This document shows positions 48,850 to 55,975 of a DNA stretch of 64,000 bases, piece after piece. Made by a program: the position numbers and the translations under genes. Source of the DNA: an uncultured Flavobacterium sp. (GTDB lineage Bacteria > Bacteroidota > Bacteroidia > Flavobacteriales > Flavobacteriaceae); assembly GCF_946220915.1 (NCBI RefSeq), contig NZ_CAMIHH010000001.1:28158-92157 (forward strand), written 5' to 3'. The notes below the pieces were generated by a model. It saw nothing but the letters and a program-made list of their open reading frames with translations. It was not told the origin of the DNA and did no database searches. The first letter of the stretch is position 1. Each line of letters begins with the position of its first letter.

Positions 48850-49953
48850 ATGGTTGAAAAAATGGAAAACGATAAAAGCCTGCGCCAATGGCTCGACGAC
48901 CTTAAGCTTTCGCGCCCTCTCATTATAGCAGGGCCGTGCAGCGCTGAGACCGAAGAGCAGGTACTGGACATAGCAAGGCAATTGAAAGAGTCGGAAACAA
49001 GCATATACCGTGCCGGGATATGGAAGCCGCGCACCCGCCCGGGTGGGTTTGAGGGCGTTGGCGCAATTGGCCTGAAATGGCTGCAAAAGGCCAGGGCCGA
49101 AACCGGCCTGCTCATGGCAGTGGAAGTTGCCAATGCCACCCACGTAAAACTGGCATTGGAATACGATATAGATGTGCTTTGGATAGGCGCACGGACTACG
49201 GTAAATCCGTTTGCCGTACAGGAAGTAGCCGATGCCCTTGCGGGCACCAATAAAATAGTCCTGGTAAAAAACCCCGTAAACCCTGACCTTGCGCTTTGGC
49301 TGGGGGGCGTGGAGCGGCTATACAATGCAGGCATCAGAAAGTTGGGCGTAATACACAGGGGGTTTTCCACTTATGAAAAAACAAAATACCGCAACATTCC
49401 CGAATGGCAGCTGGCCATTGAGCTGCACGGGCGTTTCCCTGACCTGCCTATCATTTGCGACCCGTCGCACATAACAGGCCGCCGCGACATGATACAGCAG
49501 GTATCGCAGCAGGCGCTCGACCTGAATTACGACGGCCTGATGATCGAGACCCACAACAATCCCGACAAGGCCTGGAGCGATGCCGCACAGCAGGTTACGC
49601 CCGAAAGGCTAAGGGAAATACTGGACAGCCTGGTCGTGCGGGAGCGCATAGACGATACGCATGAATTCAACGGACACCTGCGCGAAATGCGTTTCCGTAT
49701 TGATGACCTCGATACAAAGATCATCGAGCTGCTGGGCAAGCGCATGCGGATTGCCGATGAAATAGGAAGCCTTAAAAAAGACAACAATGTTGCCGTGCTT
49801 CAAAACATGCGCTGGAAACAGGTGCTTGAAAAAATGAAGGAAGAGGGGATGGCCGAGAACCTGGGTGAAGAGTTTATACTAAGGCTTTTCAGGGCGGTAC
49901 ACCAGGAAAGCATTGTGCACCAGGAAAAGATCATCAATGCAGGCCATTCCTGA
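48850..49953 (+). CDS. Bifunctional DAHP synthase / chorismate mutase (type II mutase)
   Basis: The 367-residue cytoplasmic enzyme joins the first step of the shikimate pathway with chorismate mutase. The N-terminal DAHP synthase barrel (about 20-260) shows PLIIAGPCSAETEEQ, KPRTRPGGFEGVG, WIGARTTVNPFAVQEVA, VKNPVNPDL, GVIHRGF and CDPSHITGRRD. The C-terminal domain (about 275-360) is the all-helical mutase: MRFRIDDLDTKIIELLGKRMRIADEIGSLKKDNNVAV. The fusion is typical of Bacteroidota. Start ATG 48850 is exactly four bases after a TAAATTTG element, suggesting leaderless translation; ATG 48862 (MENDKSL) is the start by homology and would give a 12-nt leader. Confidence 0.93.
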   Translation: MVEKMENDKSLRQWLDDLKLSRPLIIAGPCSAETEEQVLDIARQLKESETSIYRAGIWKPRTRPGGFEGVGAIGLKWLQKARAETGLLMAVEVANATHVKLALEYDIDVLWIGARTTVNPFAVQEVADALAGTNKIVLVKNPVNPDLALWLGGVERLYNAGIRKLGVIHRGFSTYEKTKYRNIPEWQLAIELHGRFPDLPIICDPSHITGRRDMIQQVSQQALDLNYDGLMIETHNNPDKAWSDAAQQVTPERLREILDSLVVRERIDDTHEFNGHLREMRFRIDDLDTKIIELLGKRMRIADEIGSLKKDNNVAVLQNMRWKQVLEKMKEEGMAENLGEEFILRLFRAVHQESIVHQEKIINAGHS

Positions 49954-50002
49954 AGGCTGCTTATTGCTTAATTTTTAATATGCTTGCCAAAACCTTATTC
50001 TT

Positions 50003-50010
50003 TATCTTTG
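50003..50010 (+). promoter_or_regulatory. -7 element of rsgA-dtd, leaderless geometry
   Basis: TATCTTTG, then CGGC and the rsgA ATG at 50015. The -33 element is not clear. Confidence 0.6.
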
Positions 50011-50014
50011 CGGC

Positions 50015-50992
50015 ATGACAGGACTGGTTTACAAATCTACAGGGAGCTGGTATACCGTAAAAACGGAGCAGGGCGAAGTGTACGAATGCCGCATTAAGGG
50101 CAAATTCCGCATTAAGGGCATAAAAAGCACAAACCCCGTTGCTGTAGGCGACATTGTAGATTTTGACCTGGATGAGACTTCCGATGCCACAACCGGTGTA
50201 ATACTCAACATACACCAGCGTAAAAATTACATTGTGCGCAAATCGGTCAACCTGTCAAAGCAGGTTCATATCATCGCCTCAAACATCGACAAAGTGTTCC
50301 TGCTGGTTACGATTAATAATCCGCCTACCACCACAAGCTTTATCGACCGTTTTCTGGTAACTGCCGAAGCGTACGACATTGAGGCCGTAATCATTTTCAA
50401 TAAAGTTGATACATTTGATGATGCCATGCTCGATGATCAGCTTTACCTGCAATTCGTTTATGAGCGGATAGGCTACAAATGCCTTCGGATATCTTCTACG
50501 CAAAATAAAGGTATTGATAAGCTTAAAGAAGAAATGGCAGGCTGTGTAAATATGTTTTCCGGCCATTCGGGCGTGGGCAAGTCGACCCTTGTAAATGCTT
50601 TGCAGCCGGGGCTTAACCTAAAAACAAAACAGATAAGCGAACAACACAGCCAGGGACAGCACACCACAACCTTTGCCGAAATGTTCGATCTTGATTTTGA
50701 TGCCAGGATCATCGATACCCCGGGCATACGCGGCTTTGGCATAGTAGATATGGAGAAGGAAGAGATTGGCGATTATTTTCCTGAATTTTTTGCGCTGAAG
50801 GACCAATGCAAGTTCAACAATTGCCTGCACAAGGAGGAACCCAACTGTGCGGTAAAAGAGGCATTGGAAAATGACGGTATTGCATGGTCGCGCTACCGGA
50901 GCTACCTGCAAATGCTGGAAGGGGATGATGAGCATTACCGCACCGACCAGTATGCGGACGGGAAAAATAATGATAACGGCATAGAGGAGTAA
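50015..50992 (+). CDS. rsgA: Ribosome small-subunit-dependent GTPase A
   Basis: The 325-residue protein is a circularly permuted GTPase that helps late 30S maturation. Order of motifs: OB-fold (about 1-75, MTGLVYKSTGSWYTVKTEQGE), G4 IIFNKVD, G5 ISSTQNKG, G1 GHSGVGKSTLVN, G2 QHTTTFAEM, G3 DTPGIRGFG, then the C-terminal zinc finger CKFNNCLHKEEPNC. All are intact and length is normal. Its stop codon overlaps the dtd start (TAATG-type coupling), so the two are co-translated. Confidence 0.96.
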   Translation: MTGLVYKSTGSWYTVKTEQGEVYECRIKGKFRIKGIKSTNPVAVGDIVDFDLDETSDATTGVILNIHQRKNYIVRKSVNLSKQVHIIASNIDKVFLLVTINNPPTTTSFIDRFLVTAEAYDIEAVIIFNKVDTFDDAMLDDQLYLQFVYERIGYKCLRISSTQNKGIDKLKEEMAGCVNMFSGHSGVGKSTLVNALQPGLNLKTKQISEQHSQGQHTTTFAEMFDLDFDARIIDTPGIRGFGIVDMEKEEIGDYFPEFFALKDQCKFNNCLHKEEPNCAVKEALENDGIAWSRYRSYLQMLEGDDEHYRTDQYADGKNNDNGIEE

Positions 50993-51444
50993 TGAGAGCG
51001 GTAATTCAGCGTGTAACCCAAGCCTCGGTAACTATTTCGGGAAACAGTGTTGCCAGTATGGGCACGGGCCTTCTCATACTAATTGGCATTGAAGAAGCCG
51101 ATACACAGGAAGACATCGACTGGCTCGCTGCCAAAATAGTGAAGCTGCGTATTTTTGGCGATGATGAAGGCGTAATGAACCTTTCTGTGCAGGATGCCGG
51201 TGGCGATATCATTATAGTAAGCCAGTTTACATTGCACGCCGCAACTAAAAAAAGCAACCGCCCTTCCTACATTAAAGCCGCAAGGCCTGAACTTGCCATT
51301 ACGCTTTACGAAAAATTTATAGCCAAAACAGAACAGGAACTTGGAAAAAAAGTGCAGACCGGCCGGTTTGGCGCAGATATGAAAGTGGCCCTGCTGAACG
51401 ATGGCCCTGTAACTATTATAATTGATTCCAAAAGCAAGGAATAA
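50992..51444 (+). CDS. dtd: D-aminoacyl-tRNA deacylase
   Basis: The 150-residue protein removes D-amino acids, and Gly mischarged on tRNA-Ala, from tRNA. Motifs: MRAVIQRVTQASVTISG, the active-site SQFTLHA (about residues 78-84), NRPSY and the Gly-Pro cis motif in NDGPVTIIID near the end. Length is normal. Coupled to rsgA by a one-base overlap. Confidence 0.95.
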   Translation: MRAVIQRVTQASVTISGNSVASMGTGLLILIGIEEADTQEDIDWLAAKIVKLRIFGDDEGVMNLSVQDAGGDIIIVSQFTLHAATKKSNRPSYIKAARPELAITLYEKFIAKTEQELGKKVQTGRFGADMKVALLNDGPVTIIIDSKSKE

Positions 51445-51469
51445 TTTTTTGAGTTGCAGTAAAATCAAC

Positions 51470-51477
51470 TATTTTTG
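51470..51477 (+). promoter_or_regulatory. -7 element of the first DUF3857 gene
   Basis: TATTTTTG with TTG 18 nt upstream (51449-51451); predicted start near 51482, leader about 12 nt. Confidence 0.5.
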
Positions 51478-51494
51478 GGGTAAATAATTTTAAC

Positions 51495-53399
51495 ATGTTT
51501 TTAAGAATTTGCCTGTTCCTTGCCTTTTTATGCCAATCATCTGCCCTGGCACAGGGAAATCTGGCAGTTTCGGCAATTCCTAAAAATTTAACTGAAAATG
51601 CCAATGCCGTAATACGGCTGGACAGGACGGATATTGCCATTACCTCGCGAAGGTCGATGACCGTAAAAACAATGAGGGTGGTTACAATCCTTAATGATAA
51701 CGGGCTTGGCTACATCGATGCTTCCGAATATTACGATAAATCCACAAGCATTAAGGATATAAAGGCCATAATTTATAATGCAAACGGCGAAGAGATAAAA
51801 AAAGTAAAGCAAAGGGACTTTAAGCAAAGGGCAGTGTCCGAAGGCTCGGTCATAACCGACAACCGCCTTATCTATCTCGACTACACGCCGGTGCAGTACC
51901 CATTTACCGTGGTATACACCAGTGAGATACTAACGTCCAATACCGCTTTCCTGCCGCGATGGTCGCCGGTAGAAGGGCCTTTTGCCAGCGTAGAGCAGGC
52001 CGTTTTTTCGGTTGCCTGTAATCCGGAACTGGGCTTCAGGCATAAGGAGTATAATTTTGACGGGCTCGCCCTGGAAAAGCAGGAAACGGAGGGAATGCTC
52101 ACGCTGAGCGCTTCCGGCATTGCGGCGCAAAAAAATGAAGATTATGCTCCGTCTTACCAAAAGCTGGTGCCGCATGTGCTGTCTGGCATCGGGCAATTTC
52201 ACCTCGAAGGTGTAGATGGGGAAGCAGACAGCTGGGAAAGCCTGGGCACCTGGATGCACAACAGCCTGATTGCAGGTACCGATGAGCTTTCGCCCGAAAC
52301 GCAGGCCAAAATAAAGGGCTTGGTGGGTAGTGAAACCAACCCGCTGAAAAAGGCGAAATTAGTATATGAATACATGCAGGAAAGAACGCGCTACGTAAGC
52401 ATACAGCTGGGCATTGGCGGCTGGAAGCCCATGCTGGCAAAAGATGTAGACCGGCTGGGTTATGGCGACTGCAAGGCGCTGAGCAACTACACGAGGGCTT
52501 TGCTCCGGTCGGCAGGTGTAGAATCGTATTGCGTTGTACTATACGGCGATACCAAAAAACGCGATATGAAAAACGACTTTGCCTGCATGCAGGGCAACCA
52601 CATGATACTGGCCATACCCCATAACCGGGAATATGTATGGCTGGAATGCACAAGCCAAACAGCGCCGTTTGGGTTCCAGGGTGATTTTACCGATGACAGG
52701 CTGGCGCTGGTAATAAAACCGCAAAAAAGCGAACTGGTACGGACAGCCATTTATGACAAAAAAGGTAACTCGCAGGTTTCTAAGGGGAGCTATAGCATAA
52801 GCGATTCGGGTGCGATGAGCGGCAGCATTGTCATTGCATCGAAAGGGATACAGTACGATAGCAAATATATGCTGGAATCGAAATCGAAGGATGATTTGTA
52901 TGAATATTACAAATCGCTGTTTAGCGCGATTGGCAATCTTAAACTCAGGAAAACGGGGCTTAAGAATAACAAGGATAACCAGGAGTTTGTCGAAGACATT
53001 GTTTTGGAAGCCGACAGCTATTGCAGCAGGAGCGGCAACATGATGATTTTTGCGGTCAATGCCTTCAACCAATATGCCCACGTGCCGCAAAGGTACCGTG
53101 ACAGGAAAACGCCATTTGAAATCACCAGGGGCTTTTACGATACAGACGAGATGACTATTAACCTCCCGCCCGGATTTACAATGGATGCAAAACCGGATAA
53201 TGTGGGCATAACGGATAAATTTGGCGAATATTCTGCCGAATATATAGTGCTAAGCCCCGCGCAACTGCTCTATAAGCGTTCATTGCTCATCAATGAAGGT
53301 TATCATGACAGCAAAGAATATGAAAACTACAGGCAGTTTCGCGAAAAGATCGCGCGCAGCGATAATGCAAAGGTGGTACTGGTAAAGACGGTCAAATAA
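51495..53399 (+). CDS. DUF3857/transglutaminase-like secreted protein, copy 1
   Basis: The 634-residue protein has a signal peptide (FLRICLFLAFLCQSSALAQ), an N-terminal DUF3857 beta domain (about 40-240), a transglutaminase-like core (about 270-400: LVYEYMQERTRYVSIQLGIGGWKPMLAKDVDRLGYGDCKALSNYTRALLRSAGVESYCVVLYG) with catalytic Cys in GYGDCKALS, His in QGNHMILA and Asp/Glu in WLECT, and a C-terminal DUF3858-like domain. These proteins are periplasmic or outer-membrane associated in Bacteroidota; substrate unknown. Followed by a paralogue on the same strand. Confidence 0.9.
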   Translation: MFLRICLFLAFLCQSSALAQGNLAVSAIPKNLTENANAVIRLDRTDIAITSRRSMTVKTMRVVTILNDNGLGYIDASEYYDKSTSIKDIKAIIYNANGEEIKKVKQRDFKQRAVSEGSVITDNRLIYLDYTPVQYPFTVVYTSEILTSNTAFLPRWSPVEGPFASVEQAVFSVACNPELGFRHKEYNFDGLALEKQETEGMLTLSASGIAAQKNEDYAPSYQKLVPHVLSGIGQFHLEGVDGEADSWESLGTWMHNSLIAGTDELSPETQAKIKGLVGSETNPLKKAKLVYEYMQERTRYVSIQLGIGGWKPMLAKDVDRLGYGDCKALSNYTRALLRSAGVESYCVVLYGDTKKRDMKNDFACMQGNHMILAIPHNREYVWLECTSQTAPFGFQGDFTDDRLALVIKPQKSELVRTAIYDKKGNSQVSKGSYSISDSGAMSGSIVIASKGIQYDSKYMLESKSKDDLYEYYKSLFSAIGNLKLRKTGLKNNKDNQEFVEDIVLEADSYCSRSGNMMIFAVNAFNQYAHVPQRYRDRKTPFEITRGFYDTDEMTINLPPGFTMDAKPDNVGITDKFGEYSAEYIVLSPAQLLYKRSLLINEGYHDSKEYENYRQFREKIARSDNAKVVLVKTVK

Positions 53400-53472
53400 A
53401 CTTTATATGAATGTTAATAACGTGGATTGCCGGTACAATGATGAAATTCCAAAAAAAGCATAATTTAGTGAA

Positions 53473-55410
53473 ATGAAGAAAATACTGATGGCAGTGCTCC
53501 TGCTTGCCGGCTTTTTTACCTTTGCGCAGGACTACAGGCCGGGCAAAGTGAGCCGCGCAGAGCTTGAGCAAAAATTTCATCCGGCAGACACTGCCGCTCC
53601 CGCAGCCATATTGTATAAAAAAGGGCAAACCTATTTTATGCTTGACCTCGACGGTTACTGGTCTATGGTTACCGAAGTGGAGTACCGCATAAAAATTTAT
53701 AAGAAAGAAGGCCTTAATTATGCTACCGACAAGCTTACCTATTATACCGGCGGGAAAACGGTAAAGGCATTTTACTCCGATGCATATACCTATAACCTTG
53801 TGGATGGTAAAGTTGAAAAAACAAAACTGAAAGGCGATGGCGAGTTTAAGGAGGATGTGGAAGAAAACTACCGGCAGCGCATAATAACCATGCCTAATGT
53901 AAAGGAAGGTAGCGTGATCGAGTACAAATATACAATTGCCACGCCCTACTTTACAGTATTCAGGGACTGGTATTTTCAGCATGAAATCCCAGCTGGTCAT
54001 GTGTCGTATGAAATTGCGATACCCTTATATTTCAACTACAACCGTTTCCTTAGCGGCTACATTGAAGTCAGCCAGTCGGAGCCCAAAGTACGGCTGGGAG
54101 CAGGAGGCAGGTTCAACGAATCGGCTGTCACGTTTACCGCAAAAAATGTAAAAGCCATAAAAGACGAAGGCTATACAAACAATATTAAAAATTATACTTC
54201 GATCCTGTCACATGAGTTGGCATCAACCCATTTCCCTTCGGGCAAGGAAGACTATGCAACCGATTGGGAATCGGTAACCAAACGGATATACGATGATGAG
54301 GACTTTGGCAGGGAACTGGAGTATTCCTCCTATTTTAAAGAGGACCTTCCTGCTGTGATAGCAAGTGCGTCTTCGCGCGCAGATAAAGCCTCAGCGGTGT
54401 TCGCTTACCTACAGGGCCGCATGAACTGGAATGGCGAAACAAGCTATTATTGCGAGGCCGGTGTAAAGAAAGCCTATGAAGATAAGGTTGGCAATTCTGC
54501 CGAGATAAACCTTATGCTTACAGCAATGCTCAGGGAGGCCGGTGTGCCTGCCCATCCAGTACTGGTAAGTACCAGGTCCAACGGCGTGGCGCTGTTTCCT
54601 AACCGTGCGGCTTACAATTATGTTGTGGCCGGCGTTGAAGAGGGTAAAAACATAATGCTGCTTGATGCTACGAGCAAACATACTGCTATGGGGATTTTGC
54701 CCATTAGGGCGCTAAACTGGGAGGGGAGGATGATAAGGAAGGATGGCACGAGCGTAGAGGTGGACCTTATGCCCAATGCCAATTCGCGCGATATGGTAAG
54801 CATAACTGCGGCAATAAGTCCGGAAGGCACCATAGCCGGAAAGGCACGCGAGCAGCATTATGACCACCATGCTTACATTTTCAGGGAAAAATATGCAGGT
54901 ATGGCCGAAGAAAGCTATGTGCAAAAAATGGAACAGCGGTATAAAAGCACAGAAGTTTCAGATTATAAGGTAGAGGACAGCAAAGGGAATGCGGGCGCCG
55001 TAACTGAAACCTACTCTTTTACCCATAGCGGAAGTATAGAGGTTACCTGCAATAAAATGTACCTTACCCCGATGCTGTTTTTTGCCGGGAGCCAAAACCC
55101 ATTCAGCAAAGAAACCCGGGAGTACCCGATAGACTTTGGTTTTCCCTACCAGCAAAGGTATGTTTTTGCCCTTACAATTCCCGAGGGGTATGAAGTGGAA
55201 TATCTGCCCAAAGGAGTGGCGCTAAAAATGGAGGAAAACATTGGGGCATTCCGTTACAACATCTCTGCAAAAGACAACACCATACAACTTGGTATTTCGC
55301 TTGACATCAATTTTGCAAATGTTTCGCAGGATTACTATAGTACGCTCAGGGATTTCTTCATTAAAATGACAGATAAGCAAAACGAAAAAATAGTATTTAA
55401 AAAGAAATAA
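53473..55410 (+). CDS. DUF3857/transglutaminase-like secreted protein, copy 2 (catalytic Cys absent)
   Basis: The 645-residue protein has a signal peptide ending FFTFAQ and the same layout as the preceding paralogue: DUF3857 domain (about 45-250), transglutaminase-like core (about 275-420) and C-terminal beta domain. At the position of GDCKALS in copy 1 it has VGNSAEINLMLTAMLREAGVPAHPVLVSTRSNG, so the nucleophilic Cys is replaced, although LLDATSKH keeps the Asp region. It is therefore probably a non-catalytic binding version. The stop is 2 bp before the MazG-like gene, so they may be co-transcribed. Confidence 0.88.
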   Translation: MKKILMAVLLLAGFFTFAQDYRPGKVSRAELEQKFHPADTAAPAAILYKKGQTYFMLDLDGYWSMVTEVEYRIKIYKKEGLNYATDKLTYYTGGKTVKAFYSDAYTYNLVDGKVEKTKLKGDGEFKEDVEENYRQRIITMPNVKEGSVIEYKYTIATPYFTVFRDWYFQHEIPAGHVSYEIAIPLYFNYNRFLSGYIEVSQSEPKVRLGAGGRFNESAVTFTAKNVKAIKDEGYTNNIKNYTSILSHELASTHFPSGKEDYATDWESVTKRIYDDEDFGRELEYSSYFKEDLPAVIASASSRADKASAVFAYLQGRMNWNGETSYYCEAGVKKAYEDKVGNSAEINLMLTAMLREAGVPAHPVLVSTRSNGVALFPNRAAYNYVVAGVEEGKNIMLLDATSKHTAMGILPIRALNWEGRMIRKDGTSVEVDLMPNANSRDMVSITAAISPEGTIAGKAREQHYDHHAYIFREKYAGMAEESYVQKMEQRYKSTEVSDYKVEDSKGNAGAVTETYSFTHSGSIEVTCNKMYLTPMLFFAGSQNPFSKETREYPIDFGFPYQQRYVFALTIPEGYEVEYLPKGVALKMEENIGAFRYNISAKDNTIQLGISLDINFANVSQDYYSTLRDFFIKMTDKQNEKIVFKKK

Positions 55411-55412
55411 CG

Positions 55413-55739
55413 ATGAACATACAAAACGCACAGCTTGATGTAGATAAATGGATAAAAACGCACGGCGTACGCTATTTTAACGAGCTTACCAACATGGCAC
55501 AGCTTACCGAAGAGGTAGGAGAGGTGGCCCGCATCATTGCGCGCCGTTACGGCGAACAGAGCGAAAAAGAGAGCGACAAGGCCAAAGACCTGGGCGAAGA
55601 GCTGGCCGATGTGGTATTTGTGGTACTTTGCCTGGCCAATCAGACCGGCATAAACCTGCAGGAGGCTTTTGATAAAAAGATAAACCTGAAGTCCGGGCGC
55701 GACCATGACCGCCATCATAACAACGAAAAGCTAAAGTAA
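55413..55739 (+). CDS. MazG-like nucleotide pyrophosphohydrolase
   Basis: The 108-residue protein has the all-alpha NTP pyrophosphatase signature with two Glu-rich Mg-binding helices: MAQLTEEVGEVARIIARRYGEQ and AKDLGEELADVVFVVLCLANQTGINL. Single-domain members of this family hydrolyse (d)NTPs to monophosphates and pyrophosphate, a house-cleaning role. Cytoplasmic. It starts 2 bp after the DUF3857 gene. Confidence 0.9.
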   Translation: MNIQNAQLDVDKWIKTHGVRYFNELTNMAQLTEEVGEVARIIARRYGEQSEKESDKAKDLGEELADVVFVVLCLANQTGINLQEAFDKKINLKSGRDHDRHHNNEKLK

Positions 55740-55745
55740 AATTGC

Positions 55746-55753
55746 TACTTTTG
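55746..55753 (+). promoter_or_regulatory. -7 element before the small membrane protein-aroA pair
   Basis: TACTTTTG (TAnnTTTG), 14 nt before the ATG at 55768. Confidence 0.5.
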
Positions 55754-55767
55754 GTGAAAGCCCTTAT

Positions 55768-55974
55768 ATGAAAACCAAATTTGCCCAATTTATTGCCGGA
55801 CTTGTTATTTACTTCCTGTTTGGCATGCTTATGGTGTTCATAGCCATGGGCAGCCTCGCTTCGAATTGGGGTTTTATAGCCATTTGGACAATTGGGATGG
55901 CCTTGGCACATACCTTTGTCATGGAGCCTTTCCGGAAACGGATGGCCGCCAGGAAGGAAAAACTCAAAAAATAA
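55768..55974 (+). CDS. Small membrane protein, 68 residues
   Basis: Two transmembrane helices (about 6-28 FAQFIAGLVIYFLFGMLMVFIAM and 33-52 NWGFIAIWTIGMALAHTFVMEPF) and a basic tail (RKRMAARKEKLKK). This looks like the two-helix DUF2798-like type, but the match is not certain. Its stop is 1 bp before the aroA ATG, so it shares a transcript with aroA. Function unknown. Confidence 0.65.
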   Translation: MKTKFAQFIAGLVIYFLFGMLMVFIAMGSLASNWGFIAIWTIGMALAHTFVMEPFRKRMAARKEKLKK

Positions 55975-55975
55975 A

